Source of the DNA: Liriodendron chinense
Lineage: Eukaryota; Streptophyta; Magnoliopsida; Magnoliales; Magnoliaceae
Direction of reading: 5' to 3'
Assembly: GCA_003013855.2 (NCBI GenBank)
Contig: ML058384.1
Location: forward strand, 17,742,176-17,806,175
DNA: 64,000 nt
The position numbers were made by a program, and so were the translations under genes. The notes below the pieces were generated by a model. That model searched no databases. It saw only the letters and a program-made list of their open reading frames with translations, and was not told the origin of the DNA. The first letter of the stretch is position 1. The number at the start of each line of letters is the position of its first letter. Shown one piece after another: positions 32,335 to 43,215 of the stretch.

Positions 32335-33739
32335 TGTTGAACCTCCAATTTATACATTGCATAGCCACTACATCACATTATATGCATGGTTTTCATGATT
32401 AAAAGGCCCATCTAATGCATGTTTTGTGATTGTAGGGATGAGAGCAGACTTCACTCAATTGGAGACCAAAAAGGGTCCATTTAGTACCTGTGAATGAAGG
32501 TCTAAGGTGGACCAAAGAAGGAAGAAGAAAGAGGGAGAAAAGAGAATAAAGAAAAGAAGAAAAAGAAGAGAAAAAAGCTAGTCCGACCGGTCAGCCACGC
32601 CTCTGGACACCACTGGAAAAAGGACCAGTTGGTTCGACCGGTCTTGACCGGTCGGCCAACTAGTCGGTGCTGATGCTGAGCTCGCTGGACGCATGACCAG
32701 TTTGGTCCGACCGGTCGTGACCGATCGGCCAATAGGTCGTGGCTGCTGGGAAACCCTCTGGACCAAAAATAGACAGGTCCGACCGGTCGTGACCGGTCGG
32801 CCAGGCCAGTCCGACTGGTCGGCCATGTTAAAAATCAGGCAGTTTCTAAAACGGGATTTCGGAAATTTCTGCGCAGTGCGTAACCTTACGCAATTTCTGG
32901 ATGTTTCCGATGCAAGGGGGCTTTCCCACTATAAAAGGACACCTAGGGGCTCTTCCTAGGTCATCATAGAAGCTAGGGGACATGGTGCTAGAGAGAGGAA
33001 GCCGTCGTAGAGCGTTTGCAACCCTTCAAACTCTGGTTTTTCTAGTTTTTATGCTTTTTTCATGAGTTCTAGTTGTAGTATGACAATGCTCGGCTAGAAT
33101 CTCTCAGCTAAGGCTGAGAGGTGAAGCTTGTAGCCAATTTCCATGTTTAATTCAGTTTAATTCAAGTAATTTCAATTCAAGTTTGAGTTTTTAATCTTTT
33201 AGTCCCTTAAGTTGATAGTTTGAGATGTTTTATGAGAGTTCATGTGCTCCGGACATGAATTCCTTGCAATTCTCTAAGATTATCATGTGGTGTTTGTCTA
33301 GATTCGAATTATGGTAACCCTTGAGCAAGCCATAGTCCATAGGCATGACTGTTACTCCGAAGGCTATGATTTTGAAATCTACATGTGTTGAATGGGACTA
33401 GAACTTGGAAGTTCAACTTGAATGGAATTGAATGTGTTTGAATGCTTTATTTTTCAACTAGATGAGAGATAGGACTTCAAATCTAGTTGTGCTCTATACT
33501 TGGATTGATTGGATTGACATGGGATTGCTACAAGTGGATCCTTAAATGCCTTAGTACCTTAAATTACTGGTTTTCATTAAGTTACTGTTTTAGTTTAATT
33601 ACTCAATTGAATCCTCATATCTATTGCAACCTGAGTTGCTGGAATAGTTTGAAAGTTGTTTCTAATTCCCTGTGGATCGACTTCGGTCTTAATGAGTTTT
33701 ATTACTACATCGCAGCCTTACACTTGAGGCAAGCGAACA
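32335..33739 (+). repeat. 3' LTR of element C
   Basis: 1405 bp from TGTTGAACC to GCGAACA. ACCGGTC array 32580-32825, TATAAAAG 32930-32937, hairpin as in the 5' LTR near 33105. Confidence 0.9.
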
Positions 33740-33744
33740 CTTGC

Positions 33745-33896
33745 TTAATTTAATTTGTTAAAACTATTAAGTAGGCAGAATTTTTTTTAAAAGGTTCTAA
33801 TCACCCCCCTCTAGGACTTAGCCATAATTCTAGTTGCTCGTTAAGGTTCCGCATGCGTATGTGTTGGTGCCGTGTTAGACTACCGACGTAATTTCA
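33745..33896 (+). repeat. 3' LTR of Copia element H, second part
   Basis: Continues the Copia LTR after element C and matches 23320-23470 (TTAATTTGTTAAAACTATTA, TCACCCCC, GTAATTTCA). Followed by TSD ATTGG 33897-33901. Confidence 0.85.
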
Positions 33897-33968
33897 ATTG
33901 GTGTAACACATATTGGAGATTTAGGCTTAATTGATCTGCATACTAACGTAGAACACAACACCTAGGTC

Positions 33969-34405
33969 GGCAAAACTCTGTGGGCCCCACCATAATATAT
34001 AATGTTATATCCACATCCATTTTGAAAGAACATTTCAGGGCATGGGCTAAAAAATGAGGTAGATCGAAAGCTCAGGTGGACCACACCATAGGAAACAATG
34101 GGGATAGAACACCTATCATTGAAAACTTCTTGGGGGCTAAGGAAGTTTTGGATCAAGCTGGTATGTGTTTTCCCTTCATCCAGGTCTGTGGACCTTATGA
34201 ACGGGTTGGATGACAAATAAACATCATGGTGGCCCGAGGAAGGTTTCAACAGGGGGCATCATTGTCCCCCCTGTGTTCTGTGGTGTGGCTCACTTGGGCT
34301 TTGGTTTAATTCATTCTCGGGCTGATTCCCTAAAATGACCTGGCAAACTGGATGGACGGTGTAGATATAACAGATACATCATGGTCAGGCCCATAGAGCT
34401 TTTCC
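33969..34405. mobile_element. MITE-like element with about 50-bp terminal inverted repeats
   Basis: The left end (CTCTGTGGGCCCCACCATAA, GTTATATCCACATCCATTTTG in parts) is the inverse of the right end (CAAACTGGATGGACGG, GTAGATATAACAG, CAGGCCCATAGAG), with about 80% matching by eye. About 437 bp, no coding capacity. A related half-copy is at 34995-35165. No clean TSD is visible, so hAT or Mutator origin cannot be decided. Confidence 0.65.
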
Positions 34406-34994
34406 ATGTCTATGTTCTAGACTACGCAATCTGACTCCTGATCTTTTAGATAGAAGATGTGAAGTTGGCAATACTTGAAGAATAGCAATATCTTATGCAT
34501 CTTCAACCGCCTCATTGAATGAGGACCTCTCTTTTATTTTGGTAGTATGTGAAGTGTATTAAGCGCTGGAAATAATATTCCACAGAAGCGGACAAGCGGT
34601 GTAGAAAGTTTGCTTGAATAATGCATTCGCAGGTATTAAAATAAGATCAGACCTTTAGCCATTTGATTCGGGTCTTTTTCAATGGCATGATCGTTTGTGT
34701 GGTAGCATACCACTTGGATGAGAATGCAAACAAAAACCATCTGGTTGAATCTTTCAACCCATTGATTATGCAAAGTTGGTTGTGGTGACTGTTCCTGCTC
34801 AAAACAAATCCAATTGGAAATTTTTATTTGTCGTCTTTCGGCCCAACAGTTTGGGTGTTTGAAAGATTACCCAAATTCAAAGGCAAGAGTCGCTATGCTT
34901 CGTATTGCAATACACTGGGATGTATACGAGTAAACGTTGACTGGAATTGCAGGATACAGTGGCGCGGATTAAGTGAGGCAGGGGTAACAGCTTA
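34406..34994. other. unassigned sequence
   Basis: No long reading frame, repeat or family resemblance seen. Together with 21023-21424 and 33897-33968 it may be the oldest, non-retrotransposon background of this part of the window. Confidence 0.4.
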
Positions 34995-35165
34995 GTATTT
35001 AAGTTGAGGCCTAAACGTAGGGCCCACCTCAGTGTATTTGTTGTATATCCACGCCCTCCATCCGTTTTTCCACCTCTGTTTAGGGAAAGGTCCCAAAAAT
35101 GAGGAAGATCCAAGACTCAGGTGGACCACAACAAAGGAAAACAGTAGCGATTGAAAGCCCATTGT
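34995..35165. mobile_element. half-copy of the MITE-like repeat
   Basis: AGGGCCCACCTCAGTG, TATATCCACGCCCTCCATCC, CTCAGGTGGACCACAACAA match the left half of 33969-34405. The right inverted repeat is missing. Confidence 0.55.
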
Positions 35166-35239
35166 TTACAGATTTGAACAATTGATGTGGATGGCTGGAT
35201 CAGCCACTTAGAATTTCACCCACATGTGAGAACTTTCTT

Positions 35240-36190
35240 AGATCACTGAACCTGTAAGAGGGAGATGAAGTAGACAGGGGGAGGTGCCGCTGGGGGGGTA
35301 GGAACTCTCTGATGCCTAAGTCAGGTTCAAGATCGGTAGAATTATAGGTTTAAGGCTAAAGTATTTTAGTATCATGAAGGTGAGGATTCAAGTCCTATTT
35401 ATAAGGCATGTGGTAGGTTTTGGAGAATCGGATCCTGGTGTGATATGTCGGTAGAGTTCCAGTTTTAGTGAGATTTTCCCTCCCGATTGTGTCAAAGAGG
35501 TATTACTAAGAATGGGGGTAGATTCCGAAGATCCCAAAATATTTGGATCTTCGTGGGTATCTCGGACCACCTTTAAGTGTTCGGGTATCTTAGAGCGCCT
35601 TTAGGTGGTTGGGCTGATTACATTTGGGGAGCTAAGTGCCCGAGCTATCTTACTTGAGGTCCATTTCAGACTGTAGACTTTCTTAGGTGAGCGGAGGTCT
35701 TTGGTAGTGTATGCCTCTTGGGGAGGAGTGTTATTGATAGGTCTTTGGCCTTAGCCAATAACCAGGCTATTTTCTTGCTTTGCTCATCATAGTTGTCGAA
35801 GTCAATTGAGGTAGTCGTTGCATCTCTTTGGCTCACTTCGGGCTGAGGACTTGAACTTGGGCCTTTGGGCCTATGGGTTTCCTCCTATGCTTGGGCCAAC
35901 TCAGAATTTCCCCATACCAGTTGCCCCTACTCCCGAGGCTAAGCTTGCCAGGGCTCAAGAGTAAGGCTTTGTTGAACTGAGGTAGTTTTACAATCGTGCA
36001 GGAACTTCAAAAATTCGAATTTCGAACTTGGTTCTGCCAGCTATAAAGCAAAATTCGAGGCATTAATGGTGGGATCCGAGGAATTATTAGGCAGGTTCAA
36101 TTTTCAAAGAGTTGCTATCATTACTAGTACGGCACGACGACCAATTCAATTCTTGGGAGAATTAGTGCCTAACACGTGGTGGCGGCCCGT
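35240..36190 (-). mobile_element. fragment of a second Tat-like element (LTR plus internal edge)
   Basis: ACCTGTAAGAG, GATGCCTAAGTCAGG parallel the Tat LTR (4875-4945). The likely LTR end is at 35919 (ATACCA), followed by a polypurine tract in reverse (GTTGCCCCTACTCCCGAG, 35920-35937), as in T at 5767. A CACGTG motif near 36176 parallels the leader of T's antisense gene. Cut at 36190 by an Athila LTR fragment. No coding sequence remains. Confidence 0.5.
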
Positions 36191-36528
36191 TGTTGAGCTC
36201 TGAAATATGCATATTCTAACGCTAATTCATCATACATTATGCATGATTTGTGCGCTTAAAGACCTATATAATGCATGCTTTTGTGATTGTAGGAATGAGA
36301 GAGAGTTTTCATCATATTGATGTTAAAAGACTCTTTTTACAGCACATTAAAGACATGAAAGATGAGTCAAGAGATGGAGAGAAGAAGAAAGGAGAGAAGA
36401 GAAGGAATAAAAAAGAAGAAAAAAAATCAAAATTCAAGGGTACGACCAATCGGCCCCCTTCCTGAATCCCCCTGGAGCTTGCTGGACTGAATTGGACGTG
36501 TCTGACCAGTCATGATTGCTGGGGCTCA
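36191..36528 (+). repeat. Athila LTR 5' fragment
   Basis: Starts TGTTGAGCTC, follows the Athila LTR (ATATGCATATTCTAAC, TTTTGTGATTGTAGGAATGA, purine tract) and ends in decayed ACCGGTC-type sites (GACCAATCGGCC, GACCAGTCATGA). The rest of the LTR is missing. Confidence 0.75.
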
Positions 36529-37677
36529 AATTCGTACCCATTATAAAACAGTATTCAGCGGTCCATCTACGACGATTCGGACCAATTTCGAGATCCAAAA
36601 TACTTGGAAAATGCTAGTGCAAGCTAACATGCGCGATCGTGACCAAAACCCGTGAATGCTATTTCAGAGCGGAATCGGACATGCTGATCACTGCCAAATA
36701 ATCCGAAACACCCTAAAACCCTTAACCTGCAAGTCTCAAAATTGCGCAGTGCTCATCTTTACCTGCGTGCACCAAAATGTGTTTTACCCCTATCTAGAGC
36801 TGACCGAAAGGGCCCAAAAGCCTACAGGTACCATTTCTAAGAAGAATTAGACATCTACAATGCCGCCAAATGATTTGAAATGCCCGAAAAACTTTAAGTA
36901 GCAAGTTTGAAGTCATTGCAGTGCATATTTCTATGTGCGCGCTTCCTGGAACAATATTCCTATGTAAAGAGCCGATCGGGAGGCTCCAAATTGGGAAGGA
37001 ACTACCAAAATTCACAGCAGATAACCATTGGTACCCCACCCCGTTCATTTAGGATGTCAATCATGGCTTAAAAGTGGCTTGGCGTCAGTAATTTCGATCC
37101 CCGAAAGAGTAGCTGTCCTCTGGAGGTTGCCCGTCGTAGCCTAAAACCTGAAATATTCTAAGTGATGGAATGTGCATACACCACTCTCTCTCCACATGCC
37201 GATGGCATGAGAAGACATGCGCCCACACCCATACAACATGTGCATGAGAGCTCTCCCTCTCCCTTTTCAATGTTTTCAAAATTTTAAAAATAATAAAAAA
37301 AATCAAAATGATGCTAAGTGTGGCCACATGCGCCCATGCCAGGGGCACATGCGCCCACCATAGTGGGACATGCTCCCACACCAGTGCACATGTGCCTAGT
37401 GCATGGCCACATGCACCTACACCCCAGCACATGCCCGTGGCCCCCCTCTTGCCCCCACATGCGCCCGGTACCCAATACCCGATAAACCCTGCTATATATA
37501 CCCCTCCATTCGCTGAGAAAGGGATGACATCACTATTCCAGAGCTCTGCAGAGGTAAAATTCCTCACCGGAATCCTCAGAGGAAACCCTTGTCGGAAAGG
37601 ATTTTTCTTCGCCGGATGCCTTCGCCGAAAGGGATTTCTCCCACCATAGCATAATCCTCCAAGTCACATGGTGACAT
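36529..37677. other. unclassified repeat-like sequence, left of E
   Basis: Contains two diverged tandem segments of about 170-200 bp (36640-37050; GCCAAATAAT/GCCAAATGAT and ATGCCCGAAAAAC motifs), an ACATGCGCCCA array (37193-37472) and a TATA-like TATATATA (37493-37500). Continues at 56886 beyond element E. It looks like an LTR region of another retrotransposon, but I cannot classify it. Confidence 0.45.
37193..37472. repeat. ACATGCGCCCA motif array, left part
   Basis: About ten spaced sites of ACATGCGCCCA or ACATGTGCC-type variants, ending about 25 bases before TATATATA at 37493. Further sites of the same kind lie at 56886-57130 on the other side of E. Confidence 0.75.
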
Positions 37678-39144
37678 TGTTCGCTTCCCCAAGTGTAGGG
37701 TTGCGATGTAGTAATAATCTCGATAAGACTGAGGTCGATCCATAGGGACTTATGTAGGAATCCACAAAATACTTCCAATAGTTCTACTGAGAAGCTAACA
37801 AATAAGTTTGTACGAGATTGATGTAAATAGCAATTTTGAAATAAACTGAAGTAATCAATTAATAAAAAGGTACTAGGGGTTCAAGGATCCACTTGTAGCT
37901 ATCCTTCATGCTCAATTCGCTGTGGTTTCTCACTTTCTCAACTAGAATCGAAATTAAGATCTATCTAGTCGGATGATAGAGCAGTTAAACCAACAATCTG
38001 CCATATGTAAGATCCATGTATATGATTGACTCAATGCAAGCTAAGACGAGCACACTCAATTGCAATAGTCTAAGATCACAATCATAACCATCATTAAATC
38101 CTGTCACAAAACAAAACTAGATTATGATTTAAACTTGATTCAAATCACATACACAGTCTCACACATACTTCAGAATTTCTATAAAAGTAGACTTTTGGTA
38201 AGAAGTTCCCACATGAAGATCATAGTACTAGAGCGTACTCCAATTCCTTGGATCATACAGGTCTATACTAGCTGAAAACAATTAAGAACTCAAGCAATTC
38301 TTCCAAACATCCATGAGTCATCATAAGACTAAGAAAAACTACTTAGTACTTGAGTTAAACTTCAAACCATTGTTCTTAAACATGAAATCTAACTTAAATC
38401 CACATCAAATGAATTGAAACATCTTAGATTCACTAAAAGCTTCACCTCTTAGCCCTAGCTAAGAGGTTTAGCCGTTCATGATCCAAGGAAACATGAAATA
38501 AACTAAAGAAAACATAAAAGTAGCAAGTAAACTAGGAGGAGTTGTGGAACTCTGAAATCCACTTCTGCCGTCTCCCACCGTGCTCAATTCCTTCTAAGAT
38601 GCCCTAGGAAGAGCCCCTAGGCGTCCTTTTATAGTGGGGAAGCTCCGCAGCGTCGGAATCTTTCAGAATTTGTGTAAGGTTACGCAGTGCGCAGAGAAAA
38701 TCAGAGCAGAAATAGAAAGTCCGCTGTTTGAACGTATGCCCAACCGGTCTAGACCGGTCGGACTGTTAATTTGAACTGTCCAGCAAGCTTGGGGATTGAA
38801 GAATCCTCTGGCCGACTGGTCAAGACCGGTCGGCCCTATTGTATTTTTAGTCCAGTGAGTTCCCATAGGGCGCCGACCTGTTGGCTGACCAGTCACGACC
38901 AGTCTTGGCCCTGTTCTTCATCCTTTCCTTCTTCTTTTCTTCTCTCTTTGCTTCCTTCTTTCTTCAGCCCACCTTGGGTCTTCATCCAAGGCTCTTAAAG
39001 AGGTCTTTTTAGTCTTCAATTAGGCGGAGTCCCTCTCATTCCTACAATAATGAAATTATGCATTAGATTAGTCTTTAAATCATGAAAACCGTGCATTATG
39101 AGTGATGTATTGGGGTTAGAATATGCACAATTAAGAGCTCAACA
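37678..39144 (-). repeat. 3' LTR of element E
   Basis: 1467 bp, TGTTCGC...CTCAACA as read on +. ACCGGTC array 38740-38910 (fewer sites than the 5' LTR), TATA (minus) 38626-38633, hairpin 38445-38466. Confidence 0.92.
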
Positions 39145-40280
39145 CACCCCCCAACCAGCATTTTGCTAGTCCTGAGCAAAACATGCGTGAAACGAATTCC
39201 ATTCTCCAAAACACAACTCTCCTTTAGAAACCATTCTTCTATACATCCTAAGACACACAAGTGTAAGATTCAGAAAAATTAGGTGATAGAGGTTGAAACC
39301 ATAAACTCTCAAGACATAATAAGTGTCCATTCGAAATTCTCGCTGATTGGTTGATAAATAGAAGAACTCGAACAAATTCAACCTGGTGTGCATCGTGAAA
39401 GTTCATCTCATGAGTTTCAAGGATTAACTTCTTCATAAATCAACTAAACTATAGATCCCAAGGTGTATAGAGCAACATCAATTCAATGACAGGAATTTTC
39501 CATACTATCCTTCCGACGGCTTTCACACTACGTCCCATTTCCGGCTTTGGTTACGGGTAGACCATCCCTCGGTTGGTAATAGGTAGCCCTAATCAGAAAT
39601 TTCCACCATTTTTCCATCATTCCCAATTTCATCCTCCCTTTTCCTTTTTCTTTTTAAATTAGATAGGATTTTGAGAAATCCATATCTTTCGTTATTTTCC
39701 CATGGACAAGGATGGACAAAGTACCCCGGCTTGGTTTCTCAACACCTTAAAGAAAAGTCTAGCTAATCCACAAATCACCTAATCTTTTCAACCCATGAAA
39801 ATCGTGTAATGTGAACTAGGTGTAAGAGTGTTCAAATTTTCTATCAATCACACAAATAGGGGAATTCACATATAAAACCATTATGTTAAGAGAAGTTCAA
39901 GACTTACAACATCATACACTTCGTATCCCCTCCTCTTATGCTAGTATCATCTTGAATGCATAGCAATAAGGTTTTCCAAAAGAGTTTTGAATTTTAGAGA
40001 AATCAAAAATTTTCTACATAATTGCTCGAGATGTTACAAAACGCTGGATTCATCCTAATGATCCTACACCCCTCAACCAAATCTTGTATTGTCGTCAATG
40101 TAAAAGATGTGCAATGAGCAAACCATGAGAGCAATTCTAAAATAAAAGGGAGTGAGGAATGATAGTACCTGAGAGAGTGAAAAGTGGAATTCTTCCTCCT
40201 TCTAACAAACCTATGAAAAAGTAGACAAAAGCAACAAAATCTTAATCCTAACTACTCTACACCTCCATCAGACTAGGAGA
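39145..40280 (-). other. 3' noncoding region of element E with polypurine tract and small ORF
   Basis: The terminal polypurine tract abuts the LTR (39145-39160, minus GCTGGTTGGGGGGTG), and an internal one is at 40067-40080. A 75-codon frame on minus (39166-39393, MHTRLNLFEFFYLSTNQ) matches one in F (60850-61050, 66 codons) and an ATG-less version in A. No similarity to a known protein is recognised. Confidence 0.75.
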
Positions 40281-41120
40281 TCAATCATCCTGATACATAG
40301 GATCAGTCAGAGGTATGGACATACCTTCTGAAGGAAACTTCTCAAAGAACGGCTTTCATCGCTGACCATTCGCCTTAAAAATGTTACCATTCCTTGGATT
40401 TAAGAACTCGATGGTCCCATATGGGTAGACAGTTTGCACAATGTAGGGACCAGTCCATTGAGATCTCAATTTCCCCAGAAATAAATGTAGACGAGAATTA
40501 TACAGAAGGACTTTTTGATTAATTACGAATGTCTTACGAAGAATGTTCTTATCATGGAACACCTTCGTCTTGTCCTTGTAAATTCTCGTATTTTCATAAG
40601 CTTCATTTCAGAGTTCCGCAAGTTCATTTAGTTAAAGTTTACGCAACGAGCTCGCCTTGTCAGAATAAAAATTCATCGTCTTTATTGCTCAAAACGCCCT
40701 ATGTTTTAAGTCCACAGGCAAGTGACAACCCTTCCCATAGACAAGTCGATAGGGAGACATTCCAATAGGGGTCTTAAAAGCGGTACGGTAAGCCCAGAGT
40801 GCATCGGTAAGTCGAAGTGACCAATCCTTGCGATCGGGGTTCACCATTTTCTCCAAAATGTGTTTAATCTCCCTATTGTATATCTCATCTTGTCTACTAG
40901 TTTGTGGGTTATAGGGAGTGCTCACTTTGTGTGTTACACCATATTTCTTCATTAAGGTTTCAAATGGGCGATTATGAAAGTGAGACCCTCCATCACTTAT
41001 GATGACTCAAGGTGTTCCAAACCAGGAAAGAATATTCTCTTTTAAGAACTGAATGACTGTTTTATGGTCATTATTTCGGCACGGGATCGCCTCGACCCAT
41101 TTGGACACATAGTCAACGGC
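40281..41120 (-). pseudogene. Athila integrase, C-terminal part, element E
   Basis: Core and C-terminal part of integrase, ending at TGA 40281-40283. Visible: MKKYGVTHKVSTPY, DALWAYRTAFKTPIGMSPYR, WTGPYIVQTVYPYG. TGA at 41007-41009 replaces an Arg codon before the second catalytic Asp (SDGG). Other frameshifts are present. Continues at 48712 beyond element D, which was inserted at the conserved AVDY segment. Confidence 0.88.
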
Positions 41121-42589
41121 TGTTGAGCTCATAATTGTGCATATTCTAACCCCAATTCATCACTCATTATGCATGATATACATGTTTAGAGGACCAACTT
41201 AATACATGATTTGTGATTATAGGAACAAGATGGAGAGTTCACCATTTGAAGGCTAAATGAGGCTTCTTACAAGTGTTAAAGACCATTAGATGAAGTATGA
41301 AGAAGGATTAAAGAAAGACAAGCAAGGAGAGAAGAGAAAAGAAGGAAGAAAGAAAGAAAGAATGAAGAAAGAATAGCCAGACCGGTCAGCTGACCGGTCG
41401 GCCACTCAACTACCTGCCAAGAGAAAGCTTAGAATGGGTTTCAATGCAAGCCCGACCGGTCAAGACCGGTCGGCCACAACACAGATTGCAATGGACAGCC
41501 AGTCCGACCGGTCATGACCGGTCGGCTGTTCCTGCTGGATTGAGAATTCATAGGCTCGACCGGTCATGACCGGTCGGGCATAGCTGCTGGAAGGCTACAA
41601 CGTGGAGATTGCTGAGGAGAAGGATTCTACTTCAGATCTTTAGTTTTCTCTCCGTTTTTGTAGTTTTTCATGTTTTTAGAGGCTTTTAGTTCAAGGATGT
41701 TAGAGATGAACTAAACCCTCTTAGCTAGGGCTAAGAGGGGAAGCCCTTGATTCGTTTTTGATGGATTAATACAACCTAGGTTTCCTTTTATGCTTTAATG
41801 AACGAATTTTAGTTCAATTTGAGTTTGATTCAAGTACTATGTTGGCTTTTACTTTGATCTCTTGATGACTCCGGGCTCATGTGATTCTTAGTGAGCTTAG
41901 CATAGTATCTTAGCTTTTGTGCATTGTTTATGCTTGTGTAATGCATTGATCTACCATCGACTCCGGGCATGGTAGACGCTTTGATTGCCTTGTATGCAAT
42001 GGCCTGATCTTCATGTGGGAACTCATGTAACTAAAGTTCTTATCTTTTGTGTATGATCTGGAATTACTGTTTATTGATTGATTTTGATTTAAATAGAGTT
42101 CAAATCATGAGTCGTAATCAGGTCTAGTGACAGGACTTGGTGTAGGCTATGGTTATGAATCTATACTAGATTGGAAAGAGGCTTGGCCTATACAATTGAG
42201 TGTGCCCAAGACCTGAGCGTAGTTGTGTGAATCAAATCAGTTATTAAGCACTTGTTCCAGATAATTGTGATTGAATTGCTCTATATTCCAATCGGATAGA
42301 GAAGGAATTCGGTTCCGATTGAGTTATGAGAAACCTAGTTGTGTTAATGCATTGAAACGTATCAAGGGTGGATCCTTGGCGCTCTAGTGACTTTTTAGAT
42401 TGAATTTACCTTACTCATTCACTGTTTAAACCTAATTTCCTATTTTTCAGCTTTAGTTCTTAATATAGTCTTAATTACTAGTTGTTTTAGTTAAAATCTG
42501 AGAATACCCATAAACAAATCTCTGTGGGAACGATACTCGGTCTTTCCGAATTATTACTACTTCGCAACCCTACACTTGGGGAGTGAACA
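41121..42589 (+). repeat. 5' LTR of element D
   Basis: TGTTGAGCTC to GTGAACA. Purine tract, four ACCGGTC palindromes (41388-41576), hairpin CCCTCTTAGC/GCTAAGAGGG at 41716-41739. Between array and hairpin the GCGTAA dyad, TATA box and CCTAGG dyad of the other LTRs are absent. Confidence 0.96.
41716..41739 (+). promoter_or_regulatory. conserved hairpin in LTR of D
   Basis: Ten-pair stem CCCTCTTAGC / GCTAAGAGGG, loop TAGG, the longest version in the window. Identical copy at 47833-47856. Confidence 0.6.
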
Positions 42590-42595
42590 AGTTTT

Positions 42596-42613
42596 TGGCG
42601 CCGTTGCCGGGGA
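42596..42613 (+). promoter_or_regulatory. primer-binding site of element D
   Basis: TGGCGCCGTTGCCGGGGA, six bases after the LTR; complementary to the 3' end of plant tRNA-Asp as I recall it. This is the intact form of the site in B, C and E. Confidence 0.9.
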
Positions 42614-43215
42614 ATTTCTATGCGGTATTTTTAGAATTTTCTGAAATAATTTTTAGTTAAGATTGTGTTAAGATAGATTTAGGATTTGTTTTGCTTTTTA
42701 GAGTAGGTTTTCTTCTAATTACTAACTTAGTTTGTTTTGATTTTTGCAGGATTCTAACATAAGTCTAATCCAGGGATTTTTAGGACGTTGAAGAAGAACA
42801 AGGCATCTTAAGTTGGAAATCAGGTTTCATTGTTCTAACCTTACTCTTGTTCTCCCCCTACTCATTCCTATCATCTTCATCTATTGAGAGTGGGTGGAGA
42901 CTCCTTTTGGATCTCTGAAAGGTAGGCCTTGTGCCACCTGGATTCCTATTGGTCGGCTCTGCCGCCTTGGATCACCTTGTGCTCATAGATTTCTCTTCTC
43001 AACCTATTCCTCTTTCTTCTTTTTCTGTACTTTCTCTCAAAAGACTCAAAGAGTGGGTGGGGAGTTCTTTGAACCCCTATTGACCAGGAGAAATCGGTCT
43101 CTATCCTTGCTTCTGGCTCAGCCATTGCAAGACACCCTGTGCTTAAGTTTTAGAGAGGAGTAAAGGAAGGAAGGAAGAATTCTGTTTCCTTTTTACTCAT
43201 TCTTTTTGGTTTTGC
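42614..43215 (+). other. leader of element D with possible upstream ORF
   Basis: 602-base leader. An open frame at 42894-43163, ending TAA, reads RVGGEFFEPLLTRRN, SLLLAQPLQDTLC; the leader of E has the same frame open for 82 codons (54825-55073, minus) with an ATG. D has CTG in place of that ATG. It may be an upstream ORF or simply conserved DNA. Confidence 0.5.

Larger units (their letters stand above)
25982..33739 (+). mobile_element. non-autonomous Athila element C (gag-protease-tail, no RT/integrase)
   Basis: 7758 bp with TSD CTTGC (25977-25981, 33740-33744). LTRs 25982-27396 and 32335-33739, primer site 27403-27420, leader with a SINE insertion, one long gag-protease-tail frame, 3' noncoding region, polypurine tract. 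The LTRs differ at roughly 20 or more sites, including a 13-bp indel in the palindrome array. RT, RNase H and integrase are absent. Confidence 0.92.
21430..33896 (+). mobile_element. Copia element H, pol-less, with nested Athila element C
   Basis: TSD ATTGG at 21425-21429 and 33897-33901. 5' LTR 21430-23470, initiator-Met-type primer site, broken gag, about 0.8 kb of residual internal sequence, then a 5'-truncated 3' LTR in two parts (25468-25981 and 33745-33896) split by C. There is no integrase, RT or RNase H. The gag with a CCHC knuckle and a Ser/Asp/Glu-rich region after it resembles the Sire/Maximus lineage, which is an inference. Confidence 0.85.

Noticed and set aside
37085..37649. Frames of 113-160 codons with repeated His/Cys/Ala motifs near 37.3 kb
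   Set aside because: They follow the ACATGCGCCCA array and appear on both strands; no domain recognised.
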